Part shown: one piece after another, positions 1-8,417 of the stretch
How positions within the stretch are numbered: position 1 is the stretch's first letter
Layout of the letters: the number at the start of each line of letters is the position of its first letter
Assembly: GCA_963714375.1 (NCBI GenBank)
Contig: CAVQOG010000003.1
Location: forward strand, 124,001-188,000
Source of the DNA: UBA5794 sp963714375
GTDB taxonomy: Bacteria > Actinomycetota > Acidimicrobiia > Spongiisociales > UBA5794
Reading direction: 5' to 3'
Length of the DNA: 64,000 nucleotides
Position numbers and translations under genes: made by a program
Notes under the pieces: generated by a model
What the model was told of the DNA's origin: nothing
Databases searched by the model: none
Seen by the model: only the letters and a program-made list of their open reading frames with translations

Positions 1-1
1 C

Positions 2-109
2 TCGTTCCACATCAAGGACCGCGTACCGAAACAAGCCGTTCGATTCGGAATCCTCATCATCTGTGGTGGGGCGGCCCTGGTATTGCTCATCAGGGCGATG
101 ATCGGCTAG
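2..109 (+). CDS. C-terminal end of an integral membrane protein (partial)
   Basis: The window opens inside a gene. Only the last 35 residues are visible, closed by TAG at 107-109. The visible part is a short basic stretch (DRVPKQAVRFG) followed by one strongly hydrophobic helix ending VLLIRAMIG. A final transmembrane helix with a very short cytoplasmic tail resembles the end of TauE/SafE (TSUP) exporters, but 35 residues cannot establish the family. It converges on the XRE regulator downstream. Confidence 0.45.
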   Translation, partial: SFHIKDRVPKQAVRFGILIICGGAALVLLIRAMIG

Positions 110-122
110 GGCAGAGGGGTCC

Positions 123-701
123 CTAGGGCGTCGCGCTGCCAGCCCCGAAGGAATCCCAGATCTCGAGCAGCCCACCCCACAGCTCCCCGACTGCCCACCA
201 CAAGATGACCACCATGACAATCAGCGCAACAGTCGTTGCGATGCCTCGAGCCCAGCCGATCCACGAATTCTTGTTCGCGAACAGCGTGTTCCACATATCC
301 CCGAAGAGCCCACCCGAAGCCTCACCTTGTGCATGTGAATCGGGCTCAGACTGCCCCAAAGGAGCAACAACCGGCTGCTCGAGCGTCGGGGGACGATCGT
401 CGCCTCCAGCGGTGTGGGGGCCGGTGTCGTCGAAATCGGCGAGGGAAGGCCGTTTGGCTTCAAGGACACCAACCTCCACCCCGAGTACTTCTGCAAGCGC
501 GGGCATGACAGTGATTGCTGGGGCAACCTCATCCCGCTCCCACCTCCTCACCGACGAGGACGAACGACCGATCGACGCGGCGAGCTGTCCGAGTGACATG
601 CCCTTTCTCAACCGTGATTCTCGAATGAAGCGCCCAAGGGACGCGGAATCGTCCATGGTCAGCATGGTATCGGCATTCTCCATTTCGAGATGGACTGGCA
701 T
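123..701 (-). CDS. XRE-family HTH protein with C-terminal membrane anchor
   Basis: This 192-residue protein has an N-terminal helix-turn-helix of the XRE/Cro type at about residues 22-75 (LGRFIRESRLRKGMSLGQLA, then SIGRSSSSVRRWERDE). A polar linker of about 65 residues follows, and then one transmembrane helix near 155-175 (IATTVALIVMVVILWWAV). The layout of cytoplasmic HTH, linker and single membrane span is that of RodZ-like or membrane-tethered regulators; no target can be deduced. The start is uncertain because several in-frame ATGs lie within the first 17 codons and none has a clear ribosome binding site. It is divergent from the acyl-CoA ligase gene, 38 bp away. Confidence 0.7.
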   Translation of the reverse strand: MPVHLEMENADTMLTMDDSASLGRFIRESRLRKGMSLGQLAASIGRSSSSVRRWERDEVAPAITVMPALAEVLGVEVGVLEAKRPSLADFDDTGPHTAGGDDRPPTLEQPVVAPLGQSEPDSHAQGEASGGLFGDMWNTLFANKNSWIGWARGIATTVALIVMVVILWWAVGELWGGLLEIWDSFGAGSATP

Positions 702-739
702 CAGGTAATGTTGTGTTTAGGTACCACGAAAGGACCCAG

Positions 740-2563
740 ATGCCATCCGATGTCAACACACTTGCGGAGCTCTATGCCCAAAGCGTGGCAGCGTTTCCTG
801 AGAACCCGTTGTTCGGGCAGCGGACGCCTGACGGCTCATGGAACTGGATCACGTACCGCGAGTTCGGCGAAGCAATCGACCATGCCCGCGGTGGCCTGGC
901 CTCCCTCGGGGTTTCGAGTGGCGACAAGGTCGCGATCATCTCCGACAACCGTCCCGAGTGGGCTGTTGGTGCCTATGCAACGTACAGCCTCGGGGCAGCA
1001 TGGGTTCCGATGTATGAAGCCCAGACGCAGAAGGACTGGAAGTACATTCTCAGCGACTCAGGGGCAAAGGTCGTATTCGTGGCGACCGACGGGATTCGTG
1101 CCCAGATCGAGGAGATTCAAGGAGAGATCGACACACTTGAGACCTTGGTCGTCATCGATGATCCCGCTGGCGGCAACGCGTTGGACTATGTCGAATTGCT
1201 CGCACGAGGCGCCGAGAACCCTGCAACAGCAGCAGTCGTTCGGCCAGACGATCTTGCCGGGCTCATCTACACGTCGGGTACCACGGGAAATCCGAAGGGT
1301 GTGATGCTCTCGCATTCGAACATCGCATCGAACTTGAACGCCGTTGCCGAGATCTTCCCTCTCGAGGAGGAAGACCGTTCCGCATCGTTCCTTCCGTGGG
1401 CACATTCGTTCGGACAAACCGTTGAACTTCACGCCTTGATCTTCTTCGGCTCGTCAACGGGACTGACGAGCGCAAAGACGCTGATTCGGGACATGCCAGA
1501 GATTGAGCCGACACTCCTCGTTGCCGTTCCGACCGTTTTCAACAAGGTCTACGACGGTCTGAACAAGCTCATGGCATCCGAAGGTGGCATCAAGCAGAAA
1601 ATGTTTGAGGCCGCGATGGCGAATGCTCACAAGCGAAACACAATGGCAAATCGAGGCACGACCAGCCGGATGGTCGAGATCAAGCATGGGGTGTTCGACA
1701 AGCTCGTGTTCTCGAAGGTTCGGGATCGGTTTGGTGGTCGTCTCAGGTACGCGTTCTCCGGCGGTGCAGCGATCTCAACAGAGGTGGCCGAGTTCATTTC
1801 AGCGGTGGGCATTGTCGTCTATGAGGGCTACGGGCTCACAGAGACAAGCCCCATCGCCACCTGCAACGTGAAGGGCGCACGAAAGGTGGGTTCCGTCGGA
1901 CGGGCGATCCCGCACGTGACAATCACGATCGATACCGATATCACCGGTGACAAAGAGATCGGCGAGATCGTCGTTCACGGTCCAAACGTCATGATGGGCT
2001 ACTACAACCTGCCTGAGGCGAACGAGGAGGTCTTCACCGGCGACGGTGGCTTCCGTACCGGTGACCTTGGGCATCTTGACTCCGAGGGCTATCTGTACAT
2101 CAGGGGCCGTATCAAGGAGCAGTACAAGCTTGAGAATGGCAAGTACGTGGTTCCGTCACCGATCGAGGAAGCCCTGACGCTTTCGGGATACATCTCACAG
2201 GTCATGGTCTACGGCGAGCAGCGTCCGTTCAATGTTGCCGTTGTCATCCCTGATTTCGAATATCTTGAGAAGTGGGCGGCTGAGAACGGACTCAGCGCAT
2301 CCTCACATGCTGACCTGGTCGCGAACGAGAAGGTCATCGAATTGTTCAAGACAGAGATCAACCGCGCTCAGAGCGATATCAAACACTACGAACGTGTCAG
2401 GGACTTCATCCTCGGTACGGAGGAATGGACACCCGAAGGTGGCATGTTGACGCCCTCGCTCAAGATAAAGCGTCGAACGATCATGGCCGAATACGGGCCA
2501 GGCATCAATTCTCTCTACGAAAGCGACGACCCGCTCCTCGGGCGAGACACCCAGACGCAGTAA
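740..2563 (+). CDS. fadD: Long-chain acyl-CoA synthetase (AMP-binding)
   Basis: A 607-residue member of the acyl-adenylate superfamily, activating fatty acids to acyl-CoA through an acyl-AMP intermediate. The P-loop-like signature LIYTSGTTGNPKG lies near residue 175. The adenine-binding motif YEGYGLTETSP is near 361 and the GDLG...GYLYIRGRIKEQYK hinge near 441-460. Length and the long C-terminal lobe fit bacterial FadD15-like synthetases rather than short acetyl-CoA synthetases. The start at 740 is preferred over an upstream in-frame ATG because GAAAGGA precedes it at good spacing. A heptamer repeat array begins 11 bp after the stop. Chain-length preference is not deducible. Confidence 0.9.
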   Translation: MPSDVNTLAELYAQSVAAFPENPLFGQRTPDGSWNWITYREFGEAIDHARGGLASLGVSSGDKVAIISDNRPEWAVGAYATYSLGAAWVPMYEAQTQKDWKYILSDSGAKVVFVATDGIRAQIEEIQGEIDTLETLVVIDDPAGGNALDYVELLARGAENPATAAVVRPDDLAGLIYTSGTTGNPKGVMLSHSNIASNLNAVAEIFPLEEEDRSASFLPWAHSFGQTVELHALIFFGSSTGLTSAKTLIRDMPEIEPTLLVAVPTVFNKVYDGLNKLMASEGGIKQKMFEAAMANAHKRNTMANRGTTSRMVEIKHGVFDKLVFSKVRDRFGGRLRYAFSGGAAISTEVAEFISAVGIVVYEGYGLTETSPIATCNVKGARKVGSVGRAIPHVTITIDTDITGDKEIGEIVVHGPNVMMGYYNLPEANEEVFTGDGGFRTGDLGHLDSEGYLYIRGRIKEQYKLENGKYVVPSPIEEALTLSGYISQVMVYGEQRPFNVAVVIPDFEYLEKWAAENGLSASSHADLVANEKVIELFKTEINRAQSDIKHYERVRDFILGTEEWTPEGGMLTPSLKIKRRTIMAEYGPGINSLYESDDPLLGRDTQTQ

Positions 2564-2573
2564 GCGGTCCCTT

Positions 2574-2669
2574 CGGACGACGGACGACGGACGACGGACG
2601 ACGGACGACGGACGACGGACATCCGAAGCCAGATCTCAGAAGTCTGACGTCTGATGTCTGACGTCTGAC
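2574..2669. repeat. Heptanucleotide tandem arrays (cggacga and gtctgac)
   Basis: Two short arrays with a 7-bp period follow the acyl-CoA ligase gene. About 6.7 perfect copies of cggacga occupy 2574-2620. Four copies of gtctgac, one with a single change, occupy 2642-2669. They stop 2 bp before the CCA end of the tRNA gene. This is one of many period-7 arrays in the window. Confidence 0.9.
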
Positions 2670-2670
2670 T

Positions 2671-2765
2671 TGGCGGAGGCGGACGGGAATCGAACCCGCC
2701 AGGGAGCTTTCGCCCCCTCGTCGGTTTTGAAGACCGCGACGTCCACCAGGCACGCAGTCGCCTCC
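2671..2765 (-). tRNA. selC: Selenocysteine tRNA, anticodon TCA
   Basis: Read on the minus strand, this 95-nt gene begins GGAGGCG and ends CGCCTCCGCCA, so the CCA tail is encoded. The anticodon loop is CTTCAAA, giving anticodon UCA, which reads UGA. A long extra arm, GGGGGC-GAAA-GCTCCC, forms six pairs closed by a GAAA tetraloop. The T arm is GCGGG-TTCGATT-CCCGT. Total length, long variable arm and extended acceptor helix match bacterial tRNA-Sec (E. coli selC is also 95 nt) and not an ordinary tRNA. It supports UGA recoding, consistent with the in-frame UGA in selD in this window. No selA or selB is present here. Confidence 0.95.
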
Positions 2766-2784
2766 ATCCGACCATGGTAGGAGT

Positions 2785-2806
2785 GGAGTCCAGCAAGCTG
2801 GATTCC
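2785..2806. repeat. Palindromic element, copy 1
   Basis: Inverted repeat ggagtccagc-aa-gctggattcc, with ten base pairs including one G-T wobble. The same module recurs at 15267, 25462 and 62172. Here it sits between the tRNA-Sec promoter side and the ferredoxin start. Confidence 0.75.
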
Positions 2807-2872
2807 GCGACTTCGATGGTCTGTCCGGCGACTATGCTCCGCAACGCAACTGAGAGCAACGCGAGGAAAGCC

Positions 2873-3181
2873 ATGGCTGACGCTTCATTGATGGTGTGGA
2901 TTGACCAGGATCTATGCACCGGGGACGGGATCTGCGAAGAAATCGCACCCGACGTATTCATTGGCCGCGACGACGGTCTCTGGGTCGTCAAGGAGACCGC
3001 GGGCAACTGGGGGGCTGAAATCGTTTTCGATGGCAATCAAGCACCCGATGGATCTCGCGGTGTGGCTCGGGTTCCGAACGATCAGATCGATATCGTCGTT
3101 GAGGCAGCTGAAGAGTGCCCTGGCGAATGCATCATGATCGAACCGTTCGACCAAGAGACCTTCGACAAACGCGGCGCTTAG
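2873..3181 (+). CDS. Ferredoxin, probably 3Fe-4S type
   Basis: A 102-residue acidic electron-transfer protein. The cluster ligands are visible as CTGDGIC near residues 14-20 and CPGEC near the C-terminus, with the typical IAPDVF segment after the first pair. Small actinobacterial ferredoxins of this pattern pass electrons to cytochromes P450 or other oxygenases. Between the Cys groups there is an insert rich in Gly and Asp (DDGLWVVKETAGNWGAEIVF) that is longer than in minimal family members. The start at 2873 is chosen for the GAGGAAAG upstream; an in-frame ATG at 2774 would add a tail translated from a palindromic repeat. No P450 lies nearby. Confidence 0.8.
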   Translation: MADASLMVWIDQDLCTGDGICEEIAPDVFIGRDDGLWVVKETAGNWGAEIVFDGNQAPDGSRGVARVPNDQIDIVVEAAEECPGECIMIEPFDQETFDKRGA

Positions 3182-3293
3182 AGCGCTTCACAGCTGACGG
3201 TTCACAGTTTGTTGCTGCTGTCGCAGTTTGTCCACAGCGCGCCTGCTCGCGCTGCTAGCTGCGCCTCGTTTCACGTCGAATTGGACGCTGCGA

Positions 3294-3725
3294 TCAGCCG
3301 GTGATGTAGCCCTCGAGTTGGTCAATGAGGAACTTCTGCTCATCAATCACCGCACCAACGACATCACCGATGGACACCACACCCAACAGCGCACCGTCCT
3401 CGACAACAGGCAAGTGCCTGAATCGGTTCGCTGTCATCAGCTCCATACATTCCGACACCGTATCGGCCGGGGTAACAGTTACCGGATTCGGCGTCATGAT
3501 CTCGCCAACGGGTGTGTCACGCGACCCTTTGCCGTAAAGAATGATCTTTCTCGCATAGTCTCGTTCCGACATGATGCCGGTGAGAACGCCATCGTCTACA
3601 ACAACAAGGGCACCGATGTTCTTGTCTGCCATCATGGACACAGCATCGAACACAGACATCGAGCTTGGCACGCTCCATACATCCTGACCCTTGTACTCAA
3701 GGATATGAGCGACTGTCTTGCGCAT
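3294..3725 (-). CDS. CBS-domain protein
   Basis: A 143-residue stand-alone Bateman module of two CBS motifs. The first covers roughly residues 18-75 (VPSSMSVFDAVSMMADKNIG, ending GIMSERDYARK). The second covers about 85-140 (IMTPNPVTVTPADTVSECME, ending VVSIGDVV). Such proteins bind adenosyl nucleotides and report energy state; the partner is unknown. The start at 3725 is supported by GGAGGT six bases upstream; the longer reading frame adds an unlikely basic segment. Confidence 0.85.
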   Translation of the reverse strand: MRKTVAHILEYKGQDVWSVPSSMSVFDAVSMMADKNIGALVVVDDGVLTGIMSERDYARKIILYGKGSRDTPVGEIMTPNPVTVTPADTVSECMELMTANRFRHLPVVEDGALLGVVSIGDVVGAVIDEQKFLIDQLEGYITG

Positions 3726-3827
3726 ATGACCTCCTTGCTCAAATCTAACAAGACAAAACCAGGCCTGCTGACGTCGATCCAACAAGCGTCGTCTACGATG
3801 ACAGTTTGAACGAAGGGCGGGTGGGTC

Positions 3828-4601
3828 ATGGAGTATCGGAACCTCGATTACTGGAGCGATGCCCACGTTGGCTATGTAGTTCTGGACCGTCCCGAGCATC
3901 GCAACGCGCTGTCATTCGATCTTCTGGAAGAACTCGTCGCGGTGGCGCGTGAGATTTCGTCATCGGACCTTCGAACCGTCGTACTGGCTGGCAATGGAAT
4001 CGACTTTTGCGCAGGATTCGACGTTTCGGGGTTTGAGGTTGGGTTGCTCCACAAATCAGATCAAATGCAGCGATACGAGGCGGCACAGCTTGGTGGCACG
4101 ATGGCAGAGGCAATCGAATCCATGCCCCAGATCACGGTCGCTGCGCTCCATGGGAACGTGATCGGTGGCGGCGTGGTTCTGGCAGCTGCCTGCGACCTTC
4201 GTGTGGCCGATGCTGACACCGTGTTCACGATTCCTGAGGTGGATCTCGGGATCCCATTGGCCTGGGGAGGGATCGAACGCCTGGTACGAGAGTTCGGTCC
4301 TGCGATCACCAAGGAGCTCGTCCTTACGTGTCGCCCCTTCACCGCTCAGGAAGGCAAGGCCGCCGGATTCCTCAACGCAGTGACCGACACGGGAGATTCG
4401 ATGGAAATTGCAAAAGAGCTGGCTGTTCACATTGCCGAACGTCCCAGGCTCCCAACCGTGACAACCAAACGTCACGTTGCCGAGGTACTTCACGGCGACT
4501 ACTCACGCGACGATGCAATGGGGCTCATTACCGCCCTCGATGATGATGAGTCAACTGAGGCACGCAACGCCTACCTGGCACGGTTTCAGGCGACCACGTG
4601 A
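3828..4601 (+). CDS. Enoyl-CoA hydratase/isomerase family protein
   Basis: A 257-residue crotonase-fold protein. The acyl-CoA binding segment LDRPEHRNALSFDLLEEL is near the N-terminus. The oxyanion-hole segment GNVIGGGVVLAAACDLRVAD lies near residues 107-126, followed by PEVDLGIPLAWGGIERLV. Glu in PEVDLGI occupies a usual catalytic position. It could hydrate enoyl-CoA in beta-oxidation or act on another CoA ester. Its stop overlaps the start of the next gene, so the two are probably co-translated. Confidence 0.85.
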   Translation: MEYRNLDYWSDAHVGYVVLDRPEHRNALSFDLLEELVAVAREISSSDLRTVVLAGNGIDFCAGFDVSGFEVGLLHKSDQMQRYEAAQLGGTMAEAIESMPQITVAALHGNVIGGGVVLAAACDLRVADADTVFTIPEVDLGIPLAWGGIERLVREFGPAITKELVLTCRPFTAQEGKAAGFLNAVTDTGDSMEIAKELAVHIAERPRLPTVTTKRHVAEVLHGDYSRDDAMGLITALDDDESTEARNAYLARFQATT

Positions 4602-5461
4602 GGATTCTCAACGCCGACGAGACACGTCGGTGCCTGCCCATGGCAGACGCGATTGATGCGATGGAGGATGCCTTCGGCCCTGACCGTGAGAACCCACAAC
4701 GTCAGATGATCGGTTCGTCATTCTTCATGCCGGGACGTGTCGGCAGAACATCGGGAATCAAGGTTGTCAGCACCGTCCCTGGCAATCCGGTCGGCGTGGT
4801 AGTGATATTCGATGGTGAAGGGACCCCTGTCGGGGTCGTTGATGGACCGACACTCACGGCGATACGAACTGCAGCGGGTGCCGGGCTTGCGACCCGCCTC
4901 CTCGCCGACCCGAATGCCACGCATCTCGCGATGCTTGGCGCTGGGGCCATGGCGCCCGACCAGATTGAGGCGGTGCGGACGGTACGACCGGTGGAACACG
5001 TGACCATTTGGAGTCGATCCTCCGACAACGCTGCACGCCTCGCCAACGTCGTGGGCGGACAAGTTGCCGCCACCGCCGATGCGGCAGTGGAGTCGGCGGA
5101 CATCATCACAACAGCGACACCGTCTCGGGAACCGCTCTTCAACGCCCTGGCAGTTCCCGACCGAGTGCACATCAACGCCATCGGTGCCTATTCCCCCGAA
5201 ATGGTTGAAATCCCTGCAGCTGTCGTTCAAGCCGCCTACCGGGTGGTCGATGACCTCGACGCAGCGGCCAACGAGGCTGGTGATCTCATTCAGGCTGGGG
5301 TTCAACCGCACATCGAGATCGGTCAGCTCATCGACCAGCCGTGGAATCGATCACACGCAATCACTCTCTTCAAGAGCGTTGGGATCGCAAGCCAGGACGT
5401 GGCAGCAGCCCGCACGGCCCTGGCAAACGCGAAACGCCTCGGCGTGGGGACGGTCGTGTAG
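4598..5461 (+). CDS. Ornithine cyclodeaminase / mu-crystallin family dehydrogenase
   Basis: A 287-residue NAD(P)-binding protein of the OCD/mu-crystallin family. The Rossmann segment LAMLGAGAMAPDQIEAVRTV is near residue 110. The substrate-side segment IKVVSTVPGNP and the loop TAIRTAAGAGLATRLLA, both typical of the family, lie before it. Members include ornithine cyclodeaminase, alanine dehydrogenase and ketimine reductases, so the substrate cannot be assigned. A GTG start overlaps the upstream TGA (GTGA), indicating coupling to the enoyl-CoA hydratase. A repeat cluster follows the stop directly. Confidence 0.8.
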   Translation: MRILNADETRRCLPMADAIDAMEDAFGPDRENPQRQMIGSSFFMPGRVGRTSGIKVVSTVPGNPVGVVVIFDGEGTPVGVVDGPTLTAIRTAAGAGLATRLLADPNATHLAMLGAGAMAPDQIEAVRTVRPVEHVTIWSRSSDNAARLANVVGGQVAATADAAVESADIITTATPSREPLFNALAVPDRVHINAIGAYSPEMVEIPAAVVQAAYRVVDDLDAAANEAGDLIQAGVQPHIEIGQLIDQPWNRSHAITLFKSVGIASQDVAAARTALANAKRLGVGTVV

Positions 5462-5943
5462 CGCAGACGCCAGGAGTGGCTGGAAACCCACACACTCTGA
5501 AACGCGGCAGCCCAAGAAAGGGACGGGGCTCGCAGGCTCGCGCCACCCCCTACCTCTTCGCTTCGCTCATCGCTCGTCCCCCGTAAACGGGGGACACAAA
5601 GCCCGGCCACGCGCGAGCCTGCGAGCCAGGAGTGGCTGGAAACCCACACACCCCGAAATACAGCCGGACCGACAACGTTGAGGACTTGGAGGCTTTGACG
5701 TCGGATCCAATACACAGAACTCGAGACGGGGCTCGCAGGCTCGCGCCACCCCCTACCTCTTCGCTTCGCTCATCGGTCGTCCCCCGTAAACGGGGGACAC
5801 AACGTCTGGCCACACGCGTCCCCCGTTCACGGGGGACAGATCCGACGAAGTCGGATCAGGGGGTGCTGCGAGCCCTGCGAGCCAGGAGTGGCTGGAAACC
5901 CACACACCTTGAAATGCAGATCGTGCTGCGGTACTGATGTCAC
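5462..5943. repeat. GC-rich repeat cluster (units B-A-B-A-B)
   Basis: This 480-bp gap has no credible gene. It contains two interleaved repeat units. Unit A is about 79-93 bp, at 5508-5600 and 5725-5802; it runs from gacggggctcgcaggctcg to the hairpin gtccccc-gtaaac-gggggac. Unit B is about 30-40 bp, at 5469-5495, 5611-5651 and 5866-5907, with core ccaggagtggctggaaaccc. A further CCCCCGTTCACGGGGG hairpin (5820-5838) and the small hairpin gatccgac-gaa-gtcggatc (about 5839-5857) are also present. A third copy of unit A lies beyond the DUF559 gene. Open frames here are translated repeats, not genes. Confidence 0.85.
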
Positions 5944-6318
5944 ATGTCCGAACGAGACCGACTCATCCAGTTCGCACGCACCAACCGTTCCGATCCTGGC
6001 CTTGCCGAAGTGAGGATCTGGAGCGAACTGCGTCGAAGCGGTCTCGGCGTCCGATTTCGCAGACAAGATGTGATCGGCCCATTCATCGTCGACTTCTCGT
6101 GTCGATCAAAGCGCCTCATCATCGAGATCGATGATGCTTCCCACGATGATCCCGCCGCGGACGCTCGGCGAGATGACTGGTTTCACCGGCGCGGATGGTT
6201 CGTGCTGCGCATCGATGATGTGGAGGTCTTGGAGGCTCTTGATGAGACCGTCGATCTGATCATGCGAGCTCTCGACGATCCTTCCACGATCGGCGACTCG
6301 CTCAATCGCGAGTTGTGA
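5944..6318 (+). CDS. DUF559 (Vsr/PDDEXK-like) nuclease-family protein
   Basis: A 124-residue protein of the DUF559 family, which shares the very-short-patch-repair endonuclease fold. The conserved core is visible: FRRQDVIGPFIVDF, then RLIIEIDDASH, then DARRDDWFHRRGWFVLRI. The Asp in IVDF, the Glu in IEID and the following His match the expected active-site layout, so it appears intact. The family is usually of unknown function and often occurs near repeats. Here it is bracketed by repeat units (A/B cluster upstream, one A copy 10 bp downstream) between two convergent metabolic genes, so it may be a recent arrival. Confidence 0.8.
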   Translation: MSERDRLIQFARTNRSDPGLAEVRIWSELRRSGLGVRFRRQDVIGPFIVDFSCRSKRLIIEIDDASHDDPAADARRDDWFHRRGWFVLRIDDVEVLEALDETVDLIMRALDDPSTIGDSLNREL

Positions 6319-6327
6319 TCCCGCCGA

Positions 6328-6420
6328 CAGCCCAGGAAAAGGGACGGGGCTCGCAGGCTCGCGCCACCCCCTACCTCTTCGCTTCGCTCATCGGTCGCCC
6401 CCGTAGACGGGGGACACAAA
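6328..6420. repeat. GC-rich repeat unit A, third copy
   Basis: This copy is near-identical to the units at 5508-5600 and 5725-5802, including the lead-in cagccca-gaaa and the terminal CCCCCGTAGACGGGGG hairpin (one base different). It lies in the same orientation, 10 bp after the DUF559 stop and 6 bp from the stop of the convergent oxidase gene. Its terminal hairpin could also serve as a terminator. Confidence 0.85.
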
Positions 6421-6426
6421 GGTTGT

Positions 6427-7671
6427 CTACGCCAGCACGTTGTGTTCGGCGATGTGGACAGGGGTTCTGTCGATGGAGAAGAAAACCATCGGGATGTCAG
6501 TATCAAAGGATGCACGCTCGTCGGTAATCCACTGTGCCATCATGGATGCAACGACCTGGGACTCCTTGAAGCCGTGCCCTGAGAAGCCGTTGACGACGGC
6601 AAAGCCATCGATTGACGTCGGCCCGATGACGGGCAAGACGTCCTGACGGTTGACGGTGTACAGGCTGGCCATTCCCCCTGGTATCCCCTTGTAGGGAAGG
6701 GATGGGATCCGGTGATGAAGCGCGTGGATCTTGAGATCGATGAATGACCGATTGGCCATTTTCGCGTAGTCATCGGGATCTTCGACGGCTTCCATTTCGT
6801 CCTCCTCAAGGATCGAGCCAAGAATGATCTGACCTCCTCCTGCCTCGGGGCGCAGGTAGATCCCCCCTGCCGAATCGCATATCACCGGTATCGGACGAGC
6901 GACCTCGTCAGGGAGAGCCCGATAGATGACTTGGATCCGGGTCGGAACAAGCTCCCACGGCGTTTCGAGTCCAACCATCGCGTTGATCTGATTGCACCAC
7001 GGACCGGCTGCATTCACGACGAGACCGGCGCCGATATTTGAACCATCGGCGAGTACAACACCCGTGGCACGATCCCCGACGGTTGTCACATCAACGACTG
7101 TCGTGTTCATGCGTATATCGACGCCGAGTTTCGATGCCGCGATCGACACGTCGAGCAAAGCACCGGTCGCATCGAAGAAACCGGTGTCACGTTCGAGGAG
7201 GAATCGGTCACCTGGCCAACACACATGCTCCACCTCGCCTGTGAGATCGAAGGGCACCATACATGTCGAGATCGCAGGAAACAGATCGACAACATCGTCG
7301 GCACCGATGTCGACAACATCGATCCCCTCGGCCGACATGCGCGCCTGGTCGTATGCGACGACATCAGCATTGTCGTCCACCATCCACAGCACACCGATGT
7401 CATGGAACGAACCATTGGGACGATCATTTCCGACATACTCGGACCAATTGCGCCAGATCACATTTCCGTCCCTGGCGATCCGAACGTTTTCAATCGTTGT
7501 ATACCGCTGACGGGTGATTGCCGACGATCCACCCGTGGAACCCTCTCCGAGTCCGACCCCCTTCTCAAACACGGCCACGGCCAGGTTGGAGCGTCGTGCT
7601 ACTTGGTAAGCGATTGACATCCCGATGATGCCGCCACCGACAATCGCGACATCAACTGATTCAGTACTCAT
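6427..7671 (-). CDS. FAD-dependent amine oxidoreductase (DAO family, sarcosine-oxidase-beta-like)
   Basis: A 414-residue flavoprotein. The N-terminal dinucleotide-binding motif VAIVGGGIIGMSIAYQVARR binds FAD. The segment GSTGGSSAITRQRYT is the usual second FAD contact. The C-terminal INGFSGHGFKESQVVA resembles the glycine-rich FAD motif of sarcosine and dimethylglycine oxidases. It should oxidise a secondary or primary amine of an amino acid; the substrate is unknown. It is the last gene of a run with the five-component ABC importer, 11 bp after LivF, so the importer may supply its substrate. Confidence 0.85.
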   Translation of the reverse strand: MSTESVDVAIVGGGIIGMSIAYQVARRSNLAVAVFEKGVGLGEGSTGGSSAITRQRYTTIENVRIARDGNVIWRNWSEYVGNDRPNGSFHDIGVLWMVDDNADVVAYDQARMSAEGIDVVDIGADDVVDLFPAISTCMVPFDLTGEVEHVCWPGDRFLLERDTGFFDATGALLDVSIAASKLGVDIRMNTTVVDVTTVGDRATGVVLADGSNIGAGLVVNAAGPWCNQINAMVGLETPWELVPTRIQVIYRALPDEVARPIPVICDSAGGIYLRPEAGGGQIILGSILEEDEMEAVEDPDDYAKMANRSFIDLKIHALHHRIPSLPYKGIPGGMASLYTVNRQDVLPVIGPTSIDGFAVVNGFSGHGFKESQVVASMMAQWITDERASFDTDIPMVFFSIDRTPVHIAEHNVLA

Positions 7672-7682
7672 GGGTGACCTCC

Positions 7683-8417
7683 TCAGGCGGAGTCGGCGTC
7701 ACCAAGGTAGGCCTTCCGGAGATCCTCATTGGCCAGAAGGGCTTCCGCAGTGCCCTCAAGAACGATACGACCGGTCTGAAGCACGTAGCCCCGATCGGCA
7801 ATCGACAGCGCCATGTTGGCGTTCTGCTCAACCACAAATACCGTAACTCCCGCTTCGTTGATCTGTTTGATGATGTCAAAGTTCTGCTGCACGAGCACCG
7901 GAGCGAGGCCCATCGAAGGTTCATCCATCAGCAGCACCTTCGGTTTCGCCATAAGAGCCCTACCGACTGCAACCATCTGCTGTTCGCCACCGGAGAGGGT
8001 TCCGGCCTTCTGACTCAGACGCTCCTTGACCCGAGGGAACATCTCGTAGATGGTCTCCAAATCGTCCTCAAGATTCTCACGGTCCTTGCGTAGGTAGGCG
8101 CCGATCTCAAGGTTTTCGTATACGGTCATCCGTTTGAAGAGGCGACGGTTCTCCGGAACCATCGTGATGCCCTTTGACACGATCTCCGCCGTCGTCGCAC
8201 CCGTCATCACCGTGCCATCGATGACTATGTCGCCACTTGACGGTTCGACCATGCCAAGAATCGTTTTGAGAGTTGTCGTCTTCCCCGATGCGTTGCCGCC
8301 CAAGAGACACACCATCTCCCCAGGAAAGATCTCGATGTTCACATCCTTGAGAACATGGACCGGTCCGTAGTGGATATTGACCGAGCGGAATTCCAGGATC
8401 GAGGAAGGATCAGGCAT
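7683..8417 (-). CDS. livF: Branched-chain amino acid-type ABC transporter ATPase LivF
   Basis: A 244-residue ABC ATPase. Walker A is GGNASGKTT near residue 41, the signature LSGGEQQMVAVGRAL near 140 and Walker B VLLMDEPS just after. NIHYGPVHVLKDVNIEI and the absence of the long LivG insertion place it with LivF. The Walker A has Asn-Ala where Gly-Ala is more common (GGNASGKTT). The start at 8417 overlaps the livG stop by eight bases, so translation is coupled. Its cytoplasmic job is to drive LivHM. Confidence 0.92.
   Translation of the reverse strand: MPDPSSILEFRSVNIHYGPVHVLKDVNIEIFPGEMVCLLGGNASGKTTTLKTILGMVEPSSGDIVIDGTVMTGATTAEIVSKGITMVPENRRLFKRMTVYENLEIGAYLRKDRENLEDDLETIYEMFPRVKERLSQKAGTLSGGEQQMVAVGRALMAKPKVLLMDEPSMGLAPVLVQQNFDIIKQINEAGVTVFVVEQNANMALSIADRGYVLQTGRIVLEGTAEALLANEDLRKAYLGDADSA

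Noticed and set aside
5323..5937. Several open frames of 60-205 codons across the repeat cluster
   Set aside because: They are translations of units A and B in different frames; sequence is shared between copies and no ribosome binding site or family is seen.
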